Of a stretch of 38,273 bases of DNA, positions 1-8,129 are shown in pieces. Source of the DNA: Tychonema litorale BBK16 (GTDB lineage: Bacteria > Cyanobacteriota > Cyanobacteriia > Cyanobacteriales > Microcoleaceae); assembly GCF_021648855.1 (NCBI RefSeq), contig NZ_JAKJHX010000040.1, forward strand, positions 1-38,273. Direction: 5' to 3'. The notes under the pieces were generated by a model. That model searched no databases. It was not told the DNA's origin and saw only the letters and a list, made by a program, of their open reading frames with translations. Numbering within the stretch: the first letter of the stretch is position 1; each line of letters opens with the position of its first letter. Made by a program: the position numbers and the translations under genes.

Positions 1-51
1 ATAGCGCGATCGCTTTTACTTTTGCCGATCGTACCTGAGAATGAAACAGCC

Positions 52-80
52 CTGCCCCTTCTTAAGGGGGGCTAGGGGGG
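52..80. repeat. G/C-tract interspersed repeat, copy 1
   Basis: A run built from CCCCTTCTTAAGGGG followed by GCTAGGGGGGATC. It is the inverted counterpart of the copies at 481-522 and 559-600, and a variant lies at 1764-1792. The core CCCCTTAAGAAGGGG is nearly self-complementary and could fold as a hairpin. It lies just beyond the stop codon of the DUF559 gene. I know of no function. Confidence 0.75.
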
Positions 81-88
81 ATCTGGTC

Positions 89-469
89 TCAAAAATCACC
101 CTCAATCAAACCCAACAACTCCCCACAAACCCCCTCAAAACTCTGCAACACCTCAACATTCGTAAACCTGACAACCTTCAATCCATACCCCTCTAAAATC
201 CCGGTTCTTTCTGCATCATATAGTTTCCCTTGTTCCGTAAAATGACTCTCCCCATCAATCTCAATTACTAACAGTAAAGCCGCACAATAAAAGTCTACGA
301 TAAAATTGTCGATCGGGCGCTGTCTCAAAACTCGCAAAGTGAAATTTCTCAGAAAATCCTGCCACAGTTTTTTTTCCGATGGAGTTGGATTTTTCCGCAG
401 TTGTTTGGCGATGGGGATGAGTTTTTGGTTGTATGGTAGGTGGAAGTTGGAGTCGTTTAGTTTTGGCAT
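89..469 (-). CDS. DUF559 family protein (Vsr/REase-fold endonuclease-like)
   Basis: This 126-residue protein has the compact DUF559 layout. A basic helical start (KQLRKNPTPSEKKLW) leads to a strand region with RQRPIDNFIVDFYC, then LLLVIEIDGESH, and finally VVRFTNVEVL near the C-terminus. DUF559 is related to very-short-patch-repair (Vsr) endonucleases of the restriction-endonuclease fold. Here D58 (VDFYC), E70 (VIEIDGESH) and H76 are candidate active-site residues. The length is typical for a complete member. Such genes are spread widely through cyanobacterial genomes, often near mobile DNA, and their substrate is not established. It stands alone, flanked by G/C-tract repeats. A broken second copy of its 3' end lies at 1800-1919. 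Family call is good; nuclease activity is inferred. Confidence 0.85.
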   Translation of the reverse strand: MPKLNDSNFHLPYNQKLIPIAKQLRKNPTPSEKKLWQDFLRNFTLRVLRQRPIDNFIVDFYCAALLLVIEIDGESHFTEQGKLYDAERTGILEGYGLKVVRFTNVEVLQSFEGVCGELLGLIEGDF

Positions 470-480
470 GAGCCCGGTAC

Positions 481-522
481 GATCCCCCCTAACCCCCCTT
501 AAGAAGGGGGGGACAAGATGTT
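481..522. repeat. G/C-tract interspersed repeat, copy 2
   Basis: A 42-base unit that starts GATCCCCCCTAACCCCCC, continues through a TTAAGAA centre into a G run, and ends ACAAGATGTT. It is repeated almost exactly and in the same direction at 559-600. Its inner part forms an inverted repeat around TTAAGAA. It lies immediately upstream of the DUF559 gene, so it may sit inside that gene's promoter or leader. Confidence 0.85.
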
Positions 523-558
523 AATGGAAATTATAGGTGAGTTGCTTAGTCTTGGAAT

Positions 559-600
559 GATCCCCCCTAGCCCCCCTTAAGAAGGGGGGGACAAGATGTT
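559..600. repeat. G/C-tract interspersed repeat, copy 3
   Basis: A 42-base direct copy of the unit at 481-522, differing at one base (TAG for TAA near its start). The two copies are separated by 36 bases. This kind of short G/C-rich element is common between cyanobacterial genes; no function is known to me. Confidence 0.85.
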
Positions 601-689
601 CATTAAAATTGTGGGAAGGGGCGATATTTTTAGGGGATAGTTTCAGAATTAGTGTATCTCAAATGATGTCTACTTGACAACTAGGGCGA

Positions 690-727
690 CATCCCCTTTT
701 GGAATTAGTCAAAAAGGGCGATCGCAC
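690..727. terminator. HIP1-bearing hairpin after the DUF5615 gene
   Basis: Reading on the minus strand, GCGATCGCCCTTTTTG is followed about ten bases later by CCAAAAGGGG, giving an imperfect stem directly 3' of the DUF5615 stop. The same motif follows the small gene ending at 1678 and the PemK gene ending at 23752. A transcription-stop or mRNA-end role is plausible from position; it lacks a classic U-tract after the stem. Confidence 0.45.
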
Positions 728-729
728 CC

Positions 730-1065
730 TCAAATAAATTCAACCCGCCCGCGCATCTCGAACGGTTCTACATACTCCAAAATTAAAATTAAACACCGCA
801 CAATTTCACCAATTGAGCGGCTATTCTTATGACAATAAACTATACCATTATGAGTAACCCCCTCTTGATTTAGCCGTAAAAAATCTGTATCCTGAGTAAA
901 AATAACCCGGTGTTGTTCCAAAGTAAAAGCAATTTGTTCCTCATCTGAAAAACCTATCAGCCCTGCTGACGGCGTAGTCGTCACGTCAATGCCACGCCGT
1001 CGCAAACTTTCGGCGATCGCATTGCTAACATTTTCATCCAAATGAAAGCGAATAGTTTCAGACAT
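730..1065 (-). CDS. DUF5615 family PIN-like toxin
   Basis: A 111-residue protein with the DUF5615 pattern. FHLDENVSNAIAESLRRRGIDV opens the domain (D9, E10), DEEQIAFTLEQHRVIFTQDTDFLRL carries the second acidic cluster (D61, D63), and NGIVYCHK follows. DUF5615 is a PIN-like fold group expected to be a metal-dependent RNase and is usually encoded behind a DUF433 antitoxin. Here its start overlaps the end of the DUF433 gene by eight bases, which indicates translational coupling. The acidic residues expected for a PIN-like active site are present, so the toxin looks intact. Activity and target are inferred from the family. Confidence 0.88.
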   Translation of the reverse strand: MSETIRFHLDENVSNAIAESLRRRGIDVTTTPSAGLIGFSDEEQIAFTLEQHRVIFTQDTDFLRLNQEGVTHNGIVYCHKNSRSIGEIVRCLILILEYVEPFEMRGRVEFI

Positions 1066-1384
1066 TGCGATTTCTTAATTTTTCCTGAAGCAAAGAAGGA
1101 GTTTGCGCCTGCATCTCGCGGGCAAAAGCTTCATCTTCTCTAATTTGTTGTCGGATTTCTTGTCGGCGATCGTGATAATACGCCAAAGCAGCATAGACAT
1201 CTGCTAAAGTAATTGAGGGATAGTGATAAACAATTTCATCCGGCGAAAGTCCCATATCTTCGTACCAGATGGCAATATCCTGTACTTTGATTCGATGGCC
1301 CGCAATGCGCGGTTTACCCCCACAAACACCCGGAGTAATTTCAATATGTTCTTGGATTACCGATGGCATAGGTATCTGAGTCAT
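1058..1384 (-). CDS. DUF433 family antitoxin
   Basis: The core is EHIEITPGVCGGKPRIAGHR, then a segment (IAIWYEDMGLSPDEIVYHYPSITLADVYAAL) typical of DUF433. This is a small helix-turn-helix protein related to the Xre/MerR-like antitoxins paired with DUF5615 toxins. A longer reading from 1429 is open, but its first 15 residues are not family-like. I therefore prefer the ATG at 1384 (MTQIPMPS); an ATG at 1369 is also possible. The gene overlaps the downstream toxin gene by eight bases. By analogy it would bind and neutralise the toxin and repress the pair's promoter. The C-terminal tail (QQIREDEAFAREMQAQ) is charged and helical, as expected for a toxin-binding segment. Confidence 0.85.
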   Translation of the reverse strand: MTQIPMPSVIQEHIEITPGVCGGKPRIAGHRIKVQDIAIWYEDMGLSPDEIVYHYPSITLADVYAALAYYHDRRQEIRQQIREDEAFAREMQAQTPSLLQEKLRNRNV

Positions 1385-1468
1385 AATTTTTTTGCACAAT
1401 GCGGAATCACACCCTATTGTAACATTCACCTAGGCAGTACGTGAAAATTCCAGCGAGGGACTAATTCT

Positions 1469-1678
1469 ATGCAAACTCAGCCTATTACCACCGAACATCT
1501 GTCACCGGAATTAGCACAAATCTTCCTAGAAGGATTACCCAAAACCATTCGTGAAGCACTATCCCTGCGCGCTAAAACCATGAATTATCCAGTTTGGGCA
1601 GTAATTGAAATGGCGATCGCCGGTTATCTTGATGAAGAGGCTCTATCCTTTGTCGATTGCAAGCCCAAAATCGACTAA
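1469..1678 (+). CDS. small conserved protein, RHH/antitoxin-like
   Basis: A 69-residue protein. The central stretch LPKTIREALSLRAKTMNYPV followed by WAVIEMAIAGYLDEEALSF reads as an amphipathic helix, a turn and a second helix. This resembles ribbon-helix-helix or small DNA-binding antitoxin proteins, but I cannot name a family. No toxin-like gene lies directly downstream. A HIP1-linked hairpin begins ten bases after the stop, as it does after the PemK gene at 23752. The ATG follows a weak GAGGGA motif. It may be an orphan antitoxin or a small regulator. Confidence 0.6.
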   Translation: MQTQPITTEHLSPELAQIFLEGLPKTIREALSLRAKTMNYPVWAVIEMAIAGYLDEEALSFVDCKPKID

Positions 1679-1687
1679 CGATTGTGC

Positions 1688-1725
1688 AGTGCGATCGCCC
1701 TTTTGGAATAAGTCAAAAAACCCGA
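1688..1725. repeat. HIP1-linked hairpin-type repeat
   Basis: GCGATCGCCCTTTTGGAATA followed by AGTCAAAAAACCCG. It is the same motif as at 690-727 (inverted there) and 23753-23795, here with a degraded right arm. It lies ten bases past the stop of the gene ending at 1678. Confidence 0.5.
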
Positions 1726-1763
1726 TGCTTGGAATTAGCGAACAATCTATCCTCCCCTCATGT

Positions 1764-1792
1764 CCCCCCCTTCGATCGGGGGCTAGGGGGGA
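1764..1792. repeat. G/C-tract interspersed repeat, variant copy
   Basis: CCCCCCTTCGATCGGGGGC continuing into TAGGGGGGATCTGG. The right half matches the copy at 52-80, including the following GGGGGGATCTGG, while the centre carries CGATCG instead of TTAAG. It leads directly into the broken DUF559 copy, so repeat and gene end were duplicated together. Confidence 0.7.
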
Positions 1793-1799
1793 TCTGGCC

Positions 1800-1919
1800 T
1801 CAAAAATCACCCTCAATCCAACCCAACAACTCCCCACAAACCCCATCAAAACTCTGCAACACATCAACATTCGTAAACCTGACAACCTTCAATCCATAGC
1901 CCTCTAAAATCCCGGTTCT
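1800..1919 (-). pseudogene. fragment of a duplicated DUF559 gene (3' end only)
   Basis: The minus strand here encodes about 39 residues (RTGILEGYGLKVVRF through LLGWIEGDF and a stop). They match the last third of the intact DUF559 protein at 89-469 with three changes (E to D twice, L to W). At base level I count about five differences over roughly 130 bases. The match extends past the stop into the flanking G/C-tract repeat (1786 onward) and ends abruptly near 1920. The rest of the gene is missing, so this is a recent partial duplication or the surviving end of a deleted second copy. Confidence 0.88.
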
Positions 1920-2005
1920 TATCGAATTTATTGTTAAATGGGCATCCGCCCCGCACCAAAATACAATTTAGATGCGGGATAGCTTACTTAAAAAAAACGG
2001 GCAAT

Positions 2006-3094
2006 TCAATCAGCCAAATCTGGGAAAACTTCGCGCACAGCAGGATGCACCAATCGGTGCTTCTGCACATTCAATCCCTTCGCCAAACTAGGATTTGTTT
2101 CCAAAGCTTTAATCCCACCATTTGCCAATTGCAAAACATAAGGCAAAGTGCTATTGTTCAAAGCTTGAGTCGCAGTCCAAGGAACAGCACCGGGCATATT
2201 TGGTACGCCATAATGCACGACTCCTTCCTCAACATAGGTAGGATTTGTGTGTGAAGTTACTCGCAAAGTTTCCACGCAACCACCTTGGTCAACCGCTACA
2301 TCAACTATTACAGAACCGGGCTGCATTTTAGCAACAAATTTACGAGAAACTAGAATTGGAGCTTTTTTGCCCAACACCAAAACCGCACCGATTAACAAAT
2401 CAGCATCGGGGATAACTGCTTCAATTTGTAAAGGACTGCTGTAGAGGTATTCCACTCTGGAACCGAACAGAGTTTCCAGATAGGCGAGGCGATCGACATT
2501 TACGTCCAAAATCTGCACTCTAGCGCCCATTCCTACAGCAATACGGGCTGCTTCCGTGCCAACGATTCCGCCGCCCAAAATCACAACTTTGCCCGGTCTT
2601 ACCCCTGGTACGCCGCCCAAAAGTACGCCTCGGCCACCTTGCTGTCGTTCCAAAAACCGAGCTCCGAATTGCACGGCCAAACGTCCTGCAATAATACTCA
2701 TCGGCGTTAGCAGTGGTAATTTCCTGTCTGGGAGTTCGACGGTTTCGTAGGCGATGGCTTGGACTCCGCTGTCGATTAAGTGTTCGGTTAATGCGCGATC
2801 GGCCGCTAAGTGCAAATATGTAAATAGCAACTGTTCTTTTTGAATTAGCGGGTACTCAGCAGGTAAGGGTTCCTTAACTTTAACAATTAGTTCCCGATTC
2901 CAGACATCAGTAGGCTTTGAGACAATCTTAGCCCCTGCTTGAATGTAGTCTTCGTCGGCGAAACCAGCCCCAGTACCGGCACCGGTTTCAACAAAAACTG
3001 CGTGGCCTTTGTCCGAACAAGCCCGGACACTTGTGGGGCTGAGTCCAACTCGAAACTCTAAATCTTTGATTTCTTTGGGGACGCCGATTTCCAT
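2006..3094 (-). CDS. ald: alanine dehydrogenase
   Basis: This protein of 362 residues catalyses NAD-dependent interconversion of L-alanine with pyruvate and ammonium. The N-terminal substrate domain starts MEIGVPKEIK and carries RVGLSP (R15), the VKVKEP lysine region (about 74) and YLHLA with the catalytic His (about 95). The NAD-binding Rossmann segment is VVILGGGIVGTEAA (about 168-181). The loop DVAVDQGG supplies the conserved Asp (near 267), and the signature NMPGAVPWTAT follows. Length is normal for the family (about 360-370). A GAGG ribosome-binding site precedes the ATG. It is a single gene, divergent from the XPB-type helicase gene, with which it shares a promoter region of about 90 bases. 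No disruption seen. Confidence 0.97.
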   Translation of the reverse strand: MEIGVPKEIKDLEFRVGLSPTSVRACSDKGHAVFVETGAGTGAGFADEDYIQAGAKIVSKPTDVWNRELIVKVKEPLPAEYPLIQKEQLLFTYLHLAADRALTEHLIDSGVQAIAYETVELPDRKLPLLTPMSIIAGRLAVQFGARFLERQQGGRGVLLGGVPGVRPGKVVILGGGIVGTEAARIAVGMGARVQILDVNVDRLAYLETLFGSRVEYLYSSPLQIEAVIPDADLLIGAVLVLGKKAPILVSRKFVAKMQPGSVIVDVAVDQGGCVETLRVTSHTNPTYVEEGVVHYGVPNMPGAVPWTATQALNNSTLPYVLQLANGGIKALETNPSLAKGLNVQKHRLVHPAVREVFPDLAD

Positions 3095-3187
3095 CTATAA
3101 CCTCAAATTGCAGCGATAGCTCGATCGAATGTAACTCAGTATCAGTCACTTACAATTTAACAGCAGCGACTCAAGTCTTAAAAAAAA

Positions 3188-4729
3188 ATGTCACGCACAC
3201 CTACATTAACATTCGATCGCGGAACTCTTCTGCTACATCCGCCACCAAAGGGCAGGGAATGGGTGGATTTTGCGACATGGGACGATCGCGTCGAAAAATT
3301 TCGCATCCGAGCAATTCACTACCGCCCGCTGGTAGAATGCCTCCAGGCAGATTGCGTCCACTTCACCGACGAAGCCCGCGCCTACGAAGACCTCGAACTC
3401 GTATCCAGCGTAGAAATGCAGCCTTACCCGCACCAAGAACAAGCCCTGGCTGCTTGGCGACAAGCTGGTAGTCAAGGAGTTGTTGTGCTTCCCACCGCTT
3501 CTGGCAAAACTTACTTGGCACAATTAGCCATGCAGGTCACGAACCGGAGTACATTAATTGTAGTGCCAACTCTGGATTTAATGCATCAGTGGTATGCTAA
3601 TTTGAAAGCAGCTTTTCCCAAGATTGAAATCGGATTGTTGGGAGGAGGTTCGCGGGACAAAACGCCGATTTTAGTAGCAACTTATGATAGCGCAAGTATT
3701 CATGCAGAAACCTTGGGCAATAAATATGGCTTGCTAGTTTTTGACGAATGTCATCACTTACCGACGGACTTTTTTCGAGTAATTTCCGAATATGCGATCG
3801 CACCTTATCGACTAGGATTGACCGCAACACCCGATCGCACTGATGGACGCCACAGCGATTTGCACTTCCTCATCGGCCCGACAGTGTTCAGCAGAAGACC
3901 AGAAGACTTAGCTGGCGATGCTTTAGCCGAACATAAGATAGTCCAAATCATGGTAAAGTTGTCAGAAGAAGATGGTAATCGCTACCGTGAATTAATCAAC
4001 ACTCGCAACGACTTCTTGAAACAGTCTAACATCAAAATATCCAGCCTTGAAGGATGGAAAAAGTTTATCATGGCAAGTACGCGATCGCCGATCGGACGCG
4101 CCGCCATGTTAGCCCATAACCAAGCCAAAGCAATCGCCCTTTGTACCGAAGGCAAACTGCGAATCCTAGCCGAAATACTAGAAAAACATTATCCCCAGCG
4201 CACCCTAATTTTCACCGGAGACAATGCCACAGTTTACCGAATATCCCAAGAATTTCTGATTCCCACCATCACCCACCAAACCCCTGTCAAAGAACGTCAC
4301 GAAATCCTCCAAAAATTTCGCAGCGGGGAATACAAAACCCTCGTCGCATCCCATGTTCTCAACGAAGGAGTTGATGTTCCCGATGCGAGAATTGCGATCA
4401 TCTTATCAGGCACTGGTAGTGAACGCGAATACATTCAAAGATTGGGTCGAGTTCTCCGCAAAAGCAGCGATGTTAATAAACTAGCAATTCTCTACGAAGT
4501 CGTCACCGAAAATACGAGTGAAGAAAGAACATCTCAACGCCGTCGAGGAGGAATGCAAGTTGAAAAACCCCAACCAAAAAGTATGATAGAACCACCAGAA
4601 CCAGAACATCAACAACTAGAAATATTCAAACCAACACCCATTTATGGAGTGAATCGAGAGACAACAAAAAAAGCCGCAGAAACACCCGCAAAATGGGGAG
4701 AACACAACGATGATGACATCCCTTGGTAG
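3188..4729 (+). CDS. XPB/SSL2-type DEAD/DEAH-box helicase
   Basis: A 513-residue superfamily 2 helicase. After an N-terminal damage-recognition-like region (1-75) come the Q-like YPHQEQALAAW (80-90), Walker A PTASGKT (102-108), DECH box (186-189), GLTATPDR (motif III), and the second RecA domain with SHVLNEGVDVPDARIAI and QRLGRVLRKSS (motif VI). Beyond this is a charged tail. It is of the XPB group, which in archaea works with the Bax1 nuclease to open and cut DNA at bubbles or lesions. The expected partner gene (DUF790/Bax1-like) is at 13269, displaced by 8.5 kb of opposite-strand genes, and a broken copy of its start lies at 4817. The translation start lacks an obvious ribosome-binding site. 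Helicase identity is very secure; the repair role is inferred. Confidence 0.95.
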   Translation: MSRTPTLTFDRGTLLLHPPPKGREWVDFATWDDRVEKFRIRAIHYRPLVECLQADCVHFTDEARAYEDLELVSSVEMQPYPHQEQALAAWRQAGSQGVVVLPTASGKTYLAQLAMQVTNRSTLIVVPTLDLMHQWYANLKAAFPKIEIGLLGGGSRDKTPILVATYDSASIHAETLGNKYGLLVFDECHHLPTDFFRVISEYAIAPYRLGLTATPDRTDGRHSDLHFLIGPTVFSRRPEDLAGDALAEHKIVQIMVKLSEEDGNRYRELINTRNDFLKQSNIKISSLEGWKKFIMASTRSPIGRAAMLAHNQAKAIALCTEGKLRILAEILEKHYPQRTLIFTGDNATVYRISQEFLIPTITHQTPVKERHEILQKFRSGEYKTLVASHVLNEGVDVPDARIAIILSGTGSEREYIQRLGRVLRKSSDVNKLAILYEVVTENTSEERTSQRRRGGMQVEKPQPKSMIEPPEPEHQQLEIFKPTPIYGVNRETTKKAAETPAKWGEHNDDDIPW

Positions 4730-4773
4730 GGAACCTAAATCATTTGTAAACACTCTCTTGCTTCCTCTTTCTT

Positions 4774-4813
4774 CCTTCGCGTCCTTCGCGCCTTCGCGGT
4801 TCGTTAAAAATAA
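4774..4813. repeat. 40-base repeat flanking the cassette, left copy
   Basis: A 40-base segment of CCTTCGCG units ending GGTTCGTTAAAAATAA. It is identical to 13226-13265. Each copy sits three bases before an ATG that begins MLPT(E/D)LLSH, so the two copies are equivalent upstream regions of a DUF790 gene. A looser, inverted relative occurs near 27934-27970, so the core may be a dispersed element in its own right. Confidence 0.9.
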
Positions 4814-4816
4814 TTT

Positions 4817-4915
4817 ATGCTACCAACCGAACTACTCAGCCACTGCTCTAAGTCATTTATTCTACCTCAGATTCCCCTTCCGTCTCTTCATTCTCAAAAA
4901 TCGCAAAATCGCTGA
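4817..4915 (+). pseudogene. vestigial 5' end of a DUF790 (Bax1-like) gene
   Basis: The ATG at 4817 opens MLPTELLSHCSKSF and the frame stops at 4913. The first nine residues match the start of the intact DUF790 protein at 13269 (MLPTDLLSH), at the same distance from the same 40-base upstream repeat. Several codons differ synonymously (CCA/CCC, ACC/ACT, CTA/TTA), so the two starts are diverged copies rather than a fresh duplication. Similarity ends near 4845, about a dozen bases before the pPIWI-RE stop codon. It lies 87 bases after the XPB-type gene, where an intact partner gene would be expected. I read it as the stub left by insertion of the cassette. Confidence 0.8.
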
Positions 4916-7900
4916 TGTAATCTCGCACGACACGCTCGAAGAACAAGGGAGCCGGTAAACTCGACCAGTCGCTGTAATGACCGAAACCATAGCGCAAAGA
5001 TTCCACAAGCGCAGCAAGGCGATCGCAATCATCTTTTTCCTGCCGCAAGGTAACAACAATTTCAAGAGGATTAGGAGTTGGCAATTGTCCGATATAAGGC
5101 GAACGGCTTCCGATTTGGTGAACCTCTAATTCAGCTTTGTTTGAAACTTTTCCCAGCGAACCATCCTCTTTTTTATGTTTGAAAACTGTACTGATTTGTG
5201 TCGAGTTATAGCAACTTTGACCGCGCGATTTCTGGTGGAGTGTTTTACGTCCTACAGACAGGTAAGCAACACAACCAGTTTGATTAATTTGGCTGTTTTG
5301 ATTAGTTGGAGTCAGCCGAAACAACTTCATTGCACTAGAGGCTGAAGGGATTTCAAAGGTTGAAGTTAGTTCTTCTTTTGTTCTCGTATCTTCCAGAAAA
5401 GTCTCTGCAAAATAGCGCACTTTTTTATCGATAATTCCAGGGGCGAGGTCTTGGCGAATCCGAATTATCCGCGCGCCTTTCCATTCTTGCTCCATATGTT
5501 CGTGCAAGGGACTTCCCGACTTGGTTTCAAAATTAATCTGATTTGCATTCATTTTAGAATCGGCAAGCCAAGGCCAAAGTTGCACGCAGTTGGAAGAATC
5601 AATCATCACTAATGGTTGATTTTCCTCGTCTACAGAATTGGAAATAATCTGCTTGACAAATTCCATGAAGCGAATTTCACGCCCCTTTTTGTCATTAGCC
5701 AGTTTCACGGGGGAGATTTGGGAGATAAAGGCGATCGCATCAGAAAACTTGCTCCAAGGACTGATTTGTAAACTATTCCCTTTATCATAGGCACAAGACA
5801 GTTCGCACTCGCCTGTCTCCACGTTGAGACGCATAGCAACTGGCAAAAATGTATCACCAATATCACGGCGAGTGCGACCTTTCTGTTTGCGGACAATCGT
5901 AATCCCAATAATTTCTTTTGGTCGGGCTTCTATTGGAGTATCTTTTAGCCATTTGTCAACCTTTTCTTTGACATCATCAATGCGGCCAGAATGAGCTGAA
6001 AGTAAGTCTTTTAGAGCAGCTTGCACTCGATGGGAAAAATTAGCGAGGTCGAGAATATTTTTCTCCTTGGTTGTTTCAATAGGTAGCAGAAACTGCACGC
6101 AAGAACCAGCGATTGTAGCCAGTGCTTGACGGGATGAGGGCTTATTTACGGCATCGTCATGTTTGTTGTCTGGATACCATTCCCGTGCCATTACGAGGCA
6201 AAAAGTGCGCTGTTTGCGTAAAGCCAGTTGTTGGACGATCGAGTCCCAGGCTTTTATGCGGTGTTGCGATCGCTCTTTCGGTTTCAAATTTGCACCTGAC
6301 AATGACTCTTTGGGCCCGTGAGTGTTTGCTGGTAAACGATTAGCAATGAGTTCGATCGCACCACCCCAGAGAACGCGAATCATTGCTTGCAGCAGTTTTA
6401 TTTCGGTTTGGCATTGTTCTTCGTAAAAGACAACAAGCAACAGTCTTTCGTTAGGATATAGCTTGCACATAGCTTCCTGGTTTGCCTGAACTATCGCCTT
6501 GAGTTCTTTTAATTGACAAACTAATTGAAGGGCTTTTCTGCCTTTTGCAATATTATCTAAATTGGTATCAAGGTGGTTTGTTAGCAAGCTGTTTAACTCA
6601 TTGTCATCAAAGCTTTCTAGATATTTGGGAGTCAAATCATAACAGTCGTCTTCTTCGAGAACTTCTAAAGCAGCACCTAACAAAGTAGACAGATTAATCA
6701 TGCGTGAAGCTGTATCGTCTTTTTTGTGACTTTCACCTTTGATTTTTACGGGTGAGTAATTATCGAAAGGTTTGAAGCCAATAAGCTTAATAATTTCGGC
6801 AATCTTTTCAAAAGCTTCTAACTTATCAATCTCCGGTACACCAGCATCAATCTCGTGTTTTCCTTCTTGCAGTCCGTTGCGGTAAGTTAACACTACTTGA
6901 CAGCGTTCTGTTGAAGCTTTACCCAATGCAATTTGGGAACCATCAATATTTTGACCGTCAGGCGTTTTTAGCGGTAGTTTTAGCTTGCCGCGCAATGCTT
7001 CAAAATCTTTATCGATCGCCCAAAACCAATTTTTCTTTTTTTCCTGTTGATTTTTCTCCTGTTTTTCCAACTGCGAATGCACTGTGTAACTAAAAGCGCG
7101 ATCACCATAGTCATCAGAAAATACAAAACCGCTAATATCTGCTGAGTTAAAACGTACAGGTTTTAACTTACTGAACCAGCGGCGCTTGGAGACATCTATC
7201 TTCAATAAAGGCTGGTGCAAAGAAGGATAAGTTACAACTTCTAAGCTTACTACCAGACTGAATGTTCCTGTAGTGTCGGGTAGAGTAATCGGATCGGTAA
7301 TCAATTCTGCCTTTCCAGTGGTGAGCCTCCCGCCGCTAGAGATAACCCGTTTCATTGTTCCGAGTCCCTGAAAAATCTCTTTTCCGGCGATCGCACGAAC
7401 TGCATAATCGACTAACGCGCGATAATCATCATTCTTTCTAGCCTGAGTTGTTCCTGTTTCTGCTGACCATTTCCACGGTAAAACTTGAGACTCCGACGGA
7501 CTAATTGTTAACAACTCTTTTCGCTCGTGTAAGTCTTCCAAACGGTCGATAACTTCCAATAGTCCATCTTCTTTATCAGCAAAAGGTTTGAGATAATTTA
7601 TCATCCACTCGTTGATAATTGGGCGTAATGCTTTTTGGATATCCTGAGTATTTTCGCAATTTAAGTAAGCAAATGGTTCAGGCTTATTTACAGTTTTAGG
7701 ATTCAACGAATACTTACTCAGACCCACATTTGACTGCATCCGTGCTAGATTATTAAGTCCTACTTCTAACAAACCTCGCAGCGAGGCATAAGGGAGATTT
7801 TTGATAGTTAAATCACCCTTACAAACAGCTTTTTGTATAGTTGAAAGCTCATATAAAGCAGCTTTTGTCCAAGCTAGCGTTAAGCCTTGAACTATTACTG

Positions 7901-8129
7901 GTTCGATGTTATCTGGCACGGTAAAAGCTAGGGGTATTTCTTTCAGACTCTTATTTGTAAGAGGAATATAAAGAGTATCTGAAAACACAGCAGCTTCAGT
8001 TTCTTCGTCATTATCGGATTCTATTTCGTCAAAAATTTCGTCATTCATGGTTGCATCTCTAATAATAGTGGTTTCCTTTGCTTCGCCGTCATCATCTAAT
8101 TGAGTTTCATCAAAAATTTCGTCGTTCAT
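4857..8129 (-). CDS. pPIWI-RE family Argonaute/PIWI-like protein
   Basis: A 1090-residue protein and the last gene of a three-gene unit. It matches the pPIWI-RE architecture as I know it: a long N-terminal X region (DUF3962-like, about 50-480), a MID-like region (about 480-720) and a C-terminal RNase H-like PIWI domain (DUF3893-like, about 740-1080). Features visible in the PIWI part are the strand IIGITIVRKQKG, IDSSNC with an Asp near 844 followed by LWPWL, RIIRIRQDL, the segment NPLEIVVTLRQEKDDCDRLA, and the closing HYSDWSSLPAPLFF. There is no clear Asp in the first strand, so nuclease competence is uncertain. pPIWI-RE proteins are predicted to bind nucleic-acid guides or R-loops and restrict invaders. 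The start follows the helicase stop by two bases; an in-frame ATG at 8048 is an equally good start because of an 81-base tandem duplication. Confidence 0.93.
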   Translation of the reverse strand: MNDEIFDETQLDDDGEAKETTIIRDATMNDEIFDEIESDNDEETEAAVFSDTLYIPLTNKSLKEIPLAFTVPDNIEPVIVQGLTLAWTKAALYELSTIQKAVCKGDLTIKNLPYASLRGLLEVGLNNLARMQSNVGLSKYSLNPKTVNKPEPFAYLNCENTQDIQKALRPIINEWMINYLKPFADKEDGLLEVIDRLEDLHERKELLTISPSESQVLPWKWSAETGTTQARKNDDYRALVDYAVRAIAGKEIFQGLGTMKRVISSGGRLTTGKAELITDPITLPDTTGTFSLVVSLEVVTYPSLHQPLLKIDVSKRRWFSKLKPVRFNSADISGFVFSDDYGDRAFSYTVHSQLEKQEKNQQEKKKNWFWAIDKDFEALRGKLKLPLKTPDGQNIDGSQIALGKASTERCQVVLTYRNGLQEGKHEIDAGVPEIDKLEAFEKIAEIIKLIGFKPFDNYSPVKIKGESHKKDDTASRMINLSTLLGAALEVLEEDDCYDLTPKYLESFDDNELNSLLTNHLDTNLDNIAKGRKALQLVCQLKELKAIVQANQEAMCKLYPNERLLLVVFYEEQCQTEIKLLQAMIRVLWGGAIELIANRLPANTHGPKESLSGANLKPKERSQHRIKAWDSIVQQLALRKQRTFCLVMAREWYPDNKHDDAVNKPSSRQALATIAGSCVQFLLPIETTKEKNILDLANFSHRVQAALKDLLSAHSGRIDDVKEKVDKWLKDTPIEARPKEIIGITIVRKQKGRTRRDIGDTFLPVAMRLNVETGECELSCAYDKGNSLQISPWSKFSDAIAFISQISPVKLANDKKGREIRFMEFVKQIISNSVDEENQPLVMIDSSNCVQLWPWLADSKMNANQINFETKSGSPLHEHMEQEWKGARIIRIRQDLAPGIIDKKVRYFAETFLEDTRTKEELTSTFEIPSASSAMKLFRLTPTNQNSQINQTGCVAYLSVGRKTLHQKSRGQSCYNSTQISTVFKHKKEDGSLGKVSNKAELEVHQIGSRSPYIGQLPTPNPLEIVVTLRQEKDDCDRLAALVESLRYGFGHYSDWSSLPAPLFFERVVRDYISDFAIFENEETEGESEVE

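Noticed and set aside
1931..2254. Plus-strand open frame of 107 residues opposite the end of ald
   Set aside because: It lies largely within the alanine dehydrogenase gene on the other strand, has no family features and no ribosome-binding site.
3095..3187. Possible NtcA site (GTA...TAC) between ald and the XPB-type gene
   Set aside because: On the minus strand GTAAGTGACTGATAC has nine bases between GTA and TAC, whereas NtcA sites have eight. No suitable -10 box follows at the expected distance.
4774..4813. Reading the 40-base flanking repeats as terminal repeats or target duplication of a transposon
   Set aside because: The repeat core also occurs at 27934-27970, no transposase or integrase is present, and the match continues into the diverged DUF790 coding start. 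Recombination between related sequences explains it better.
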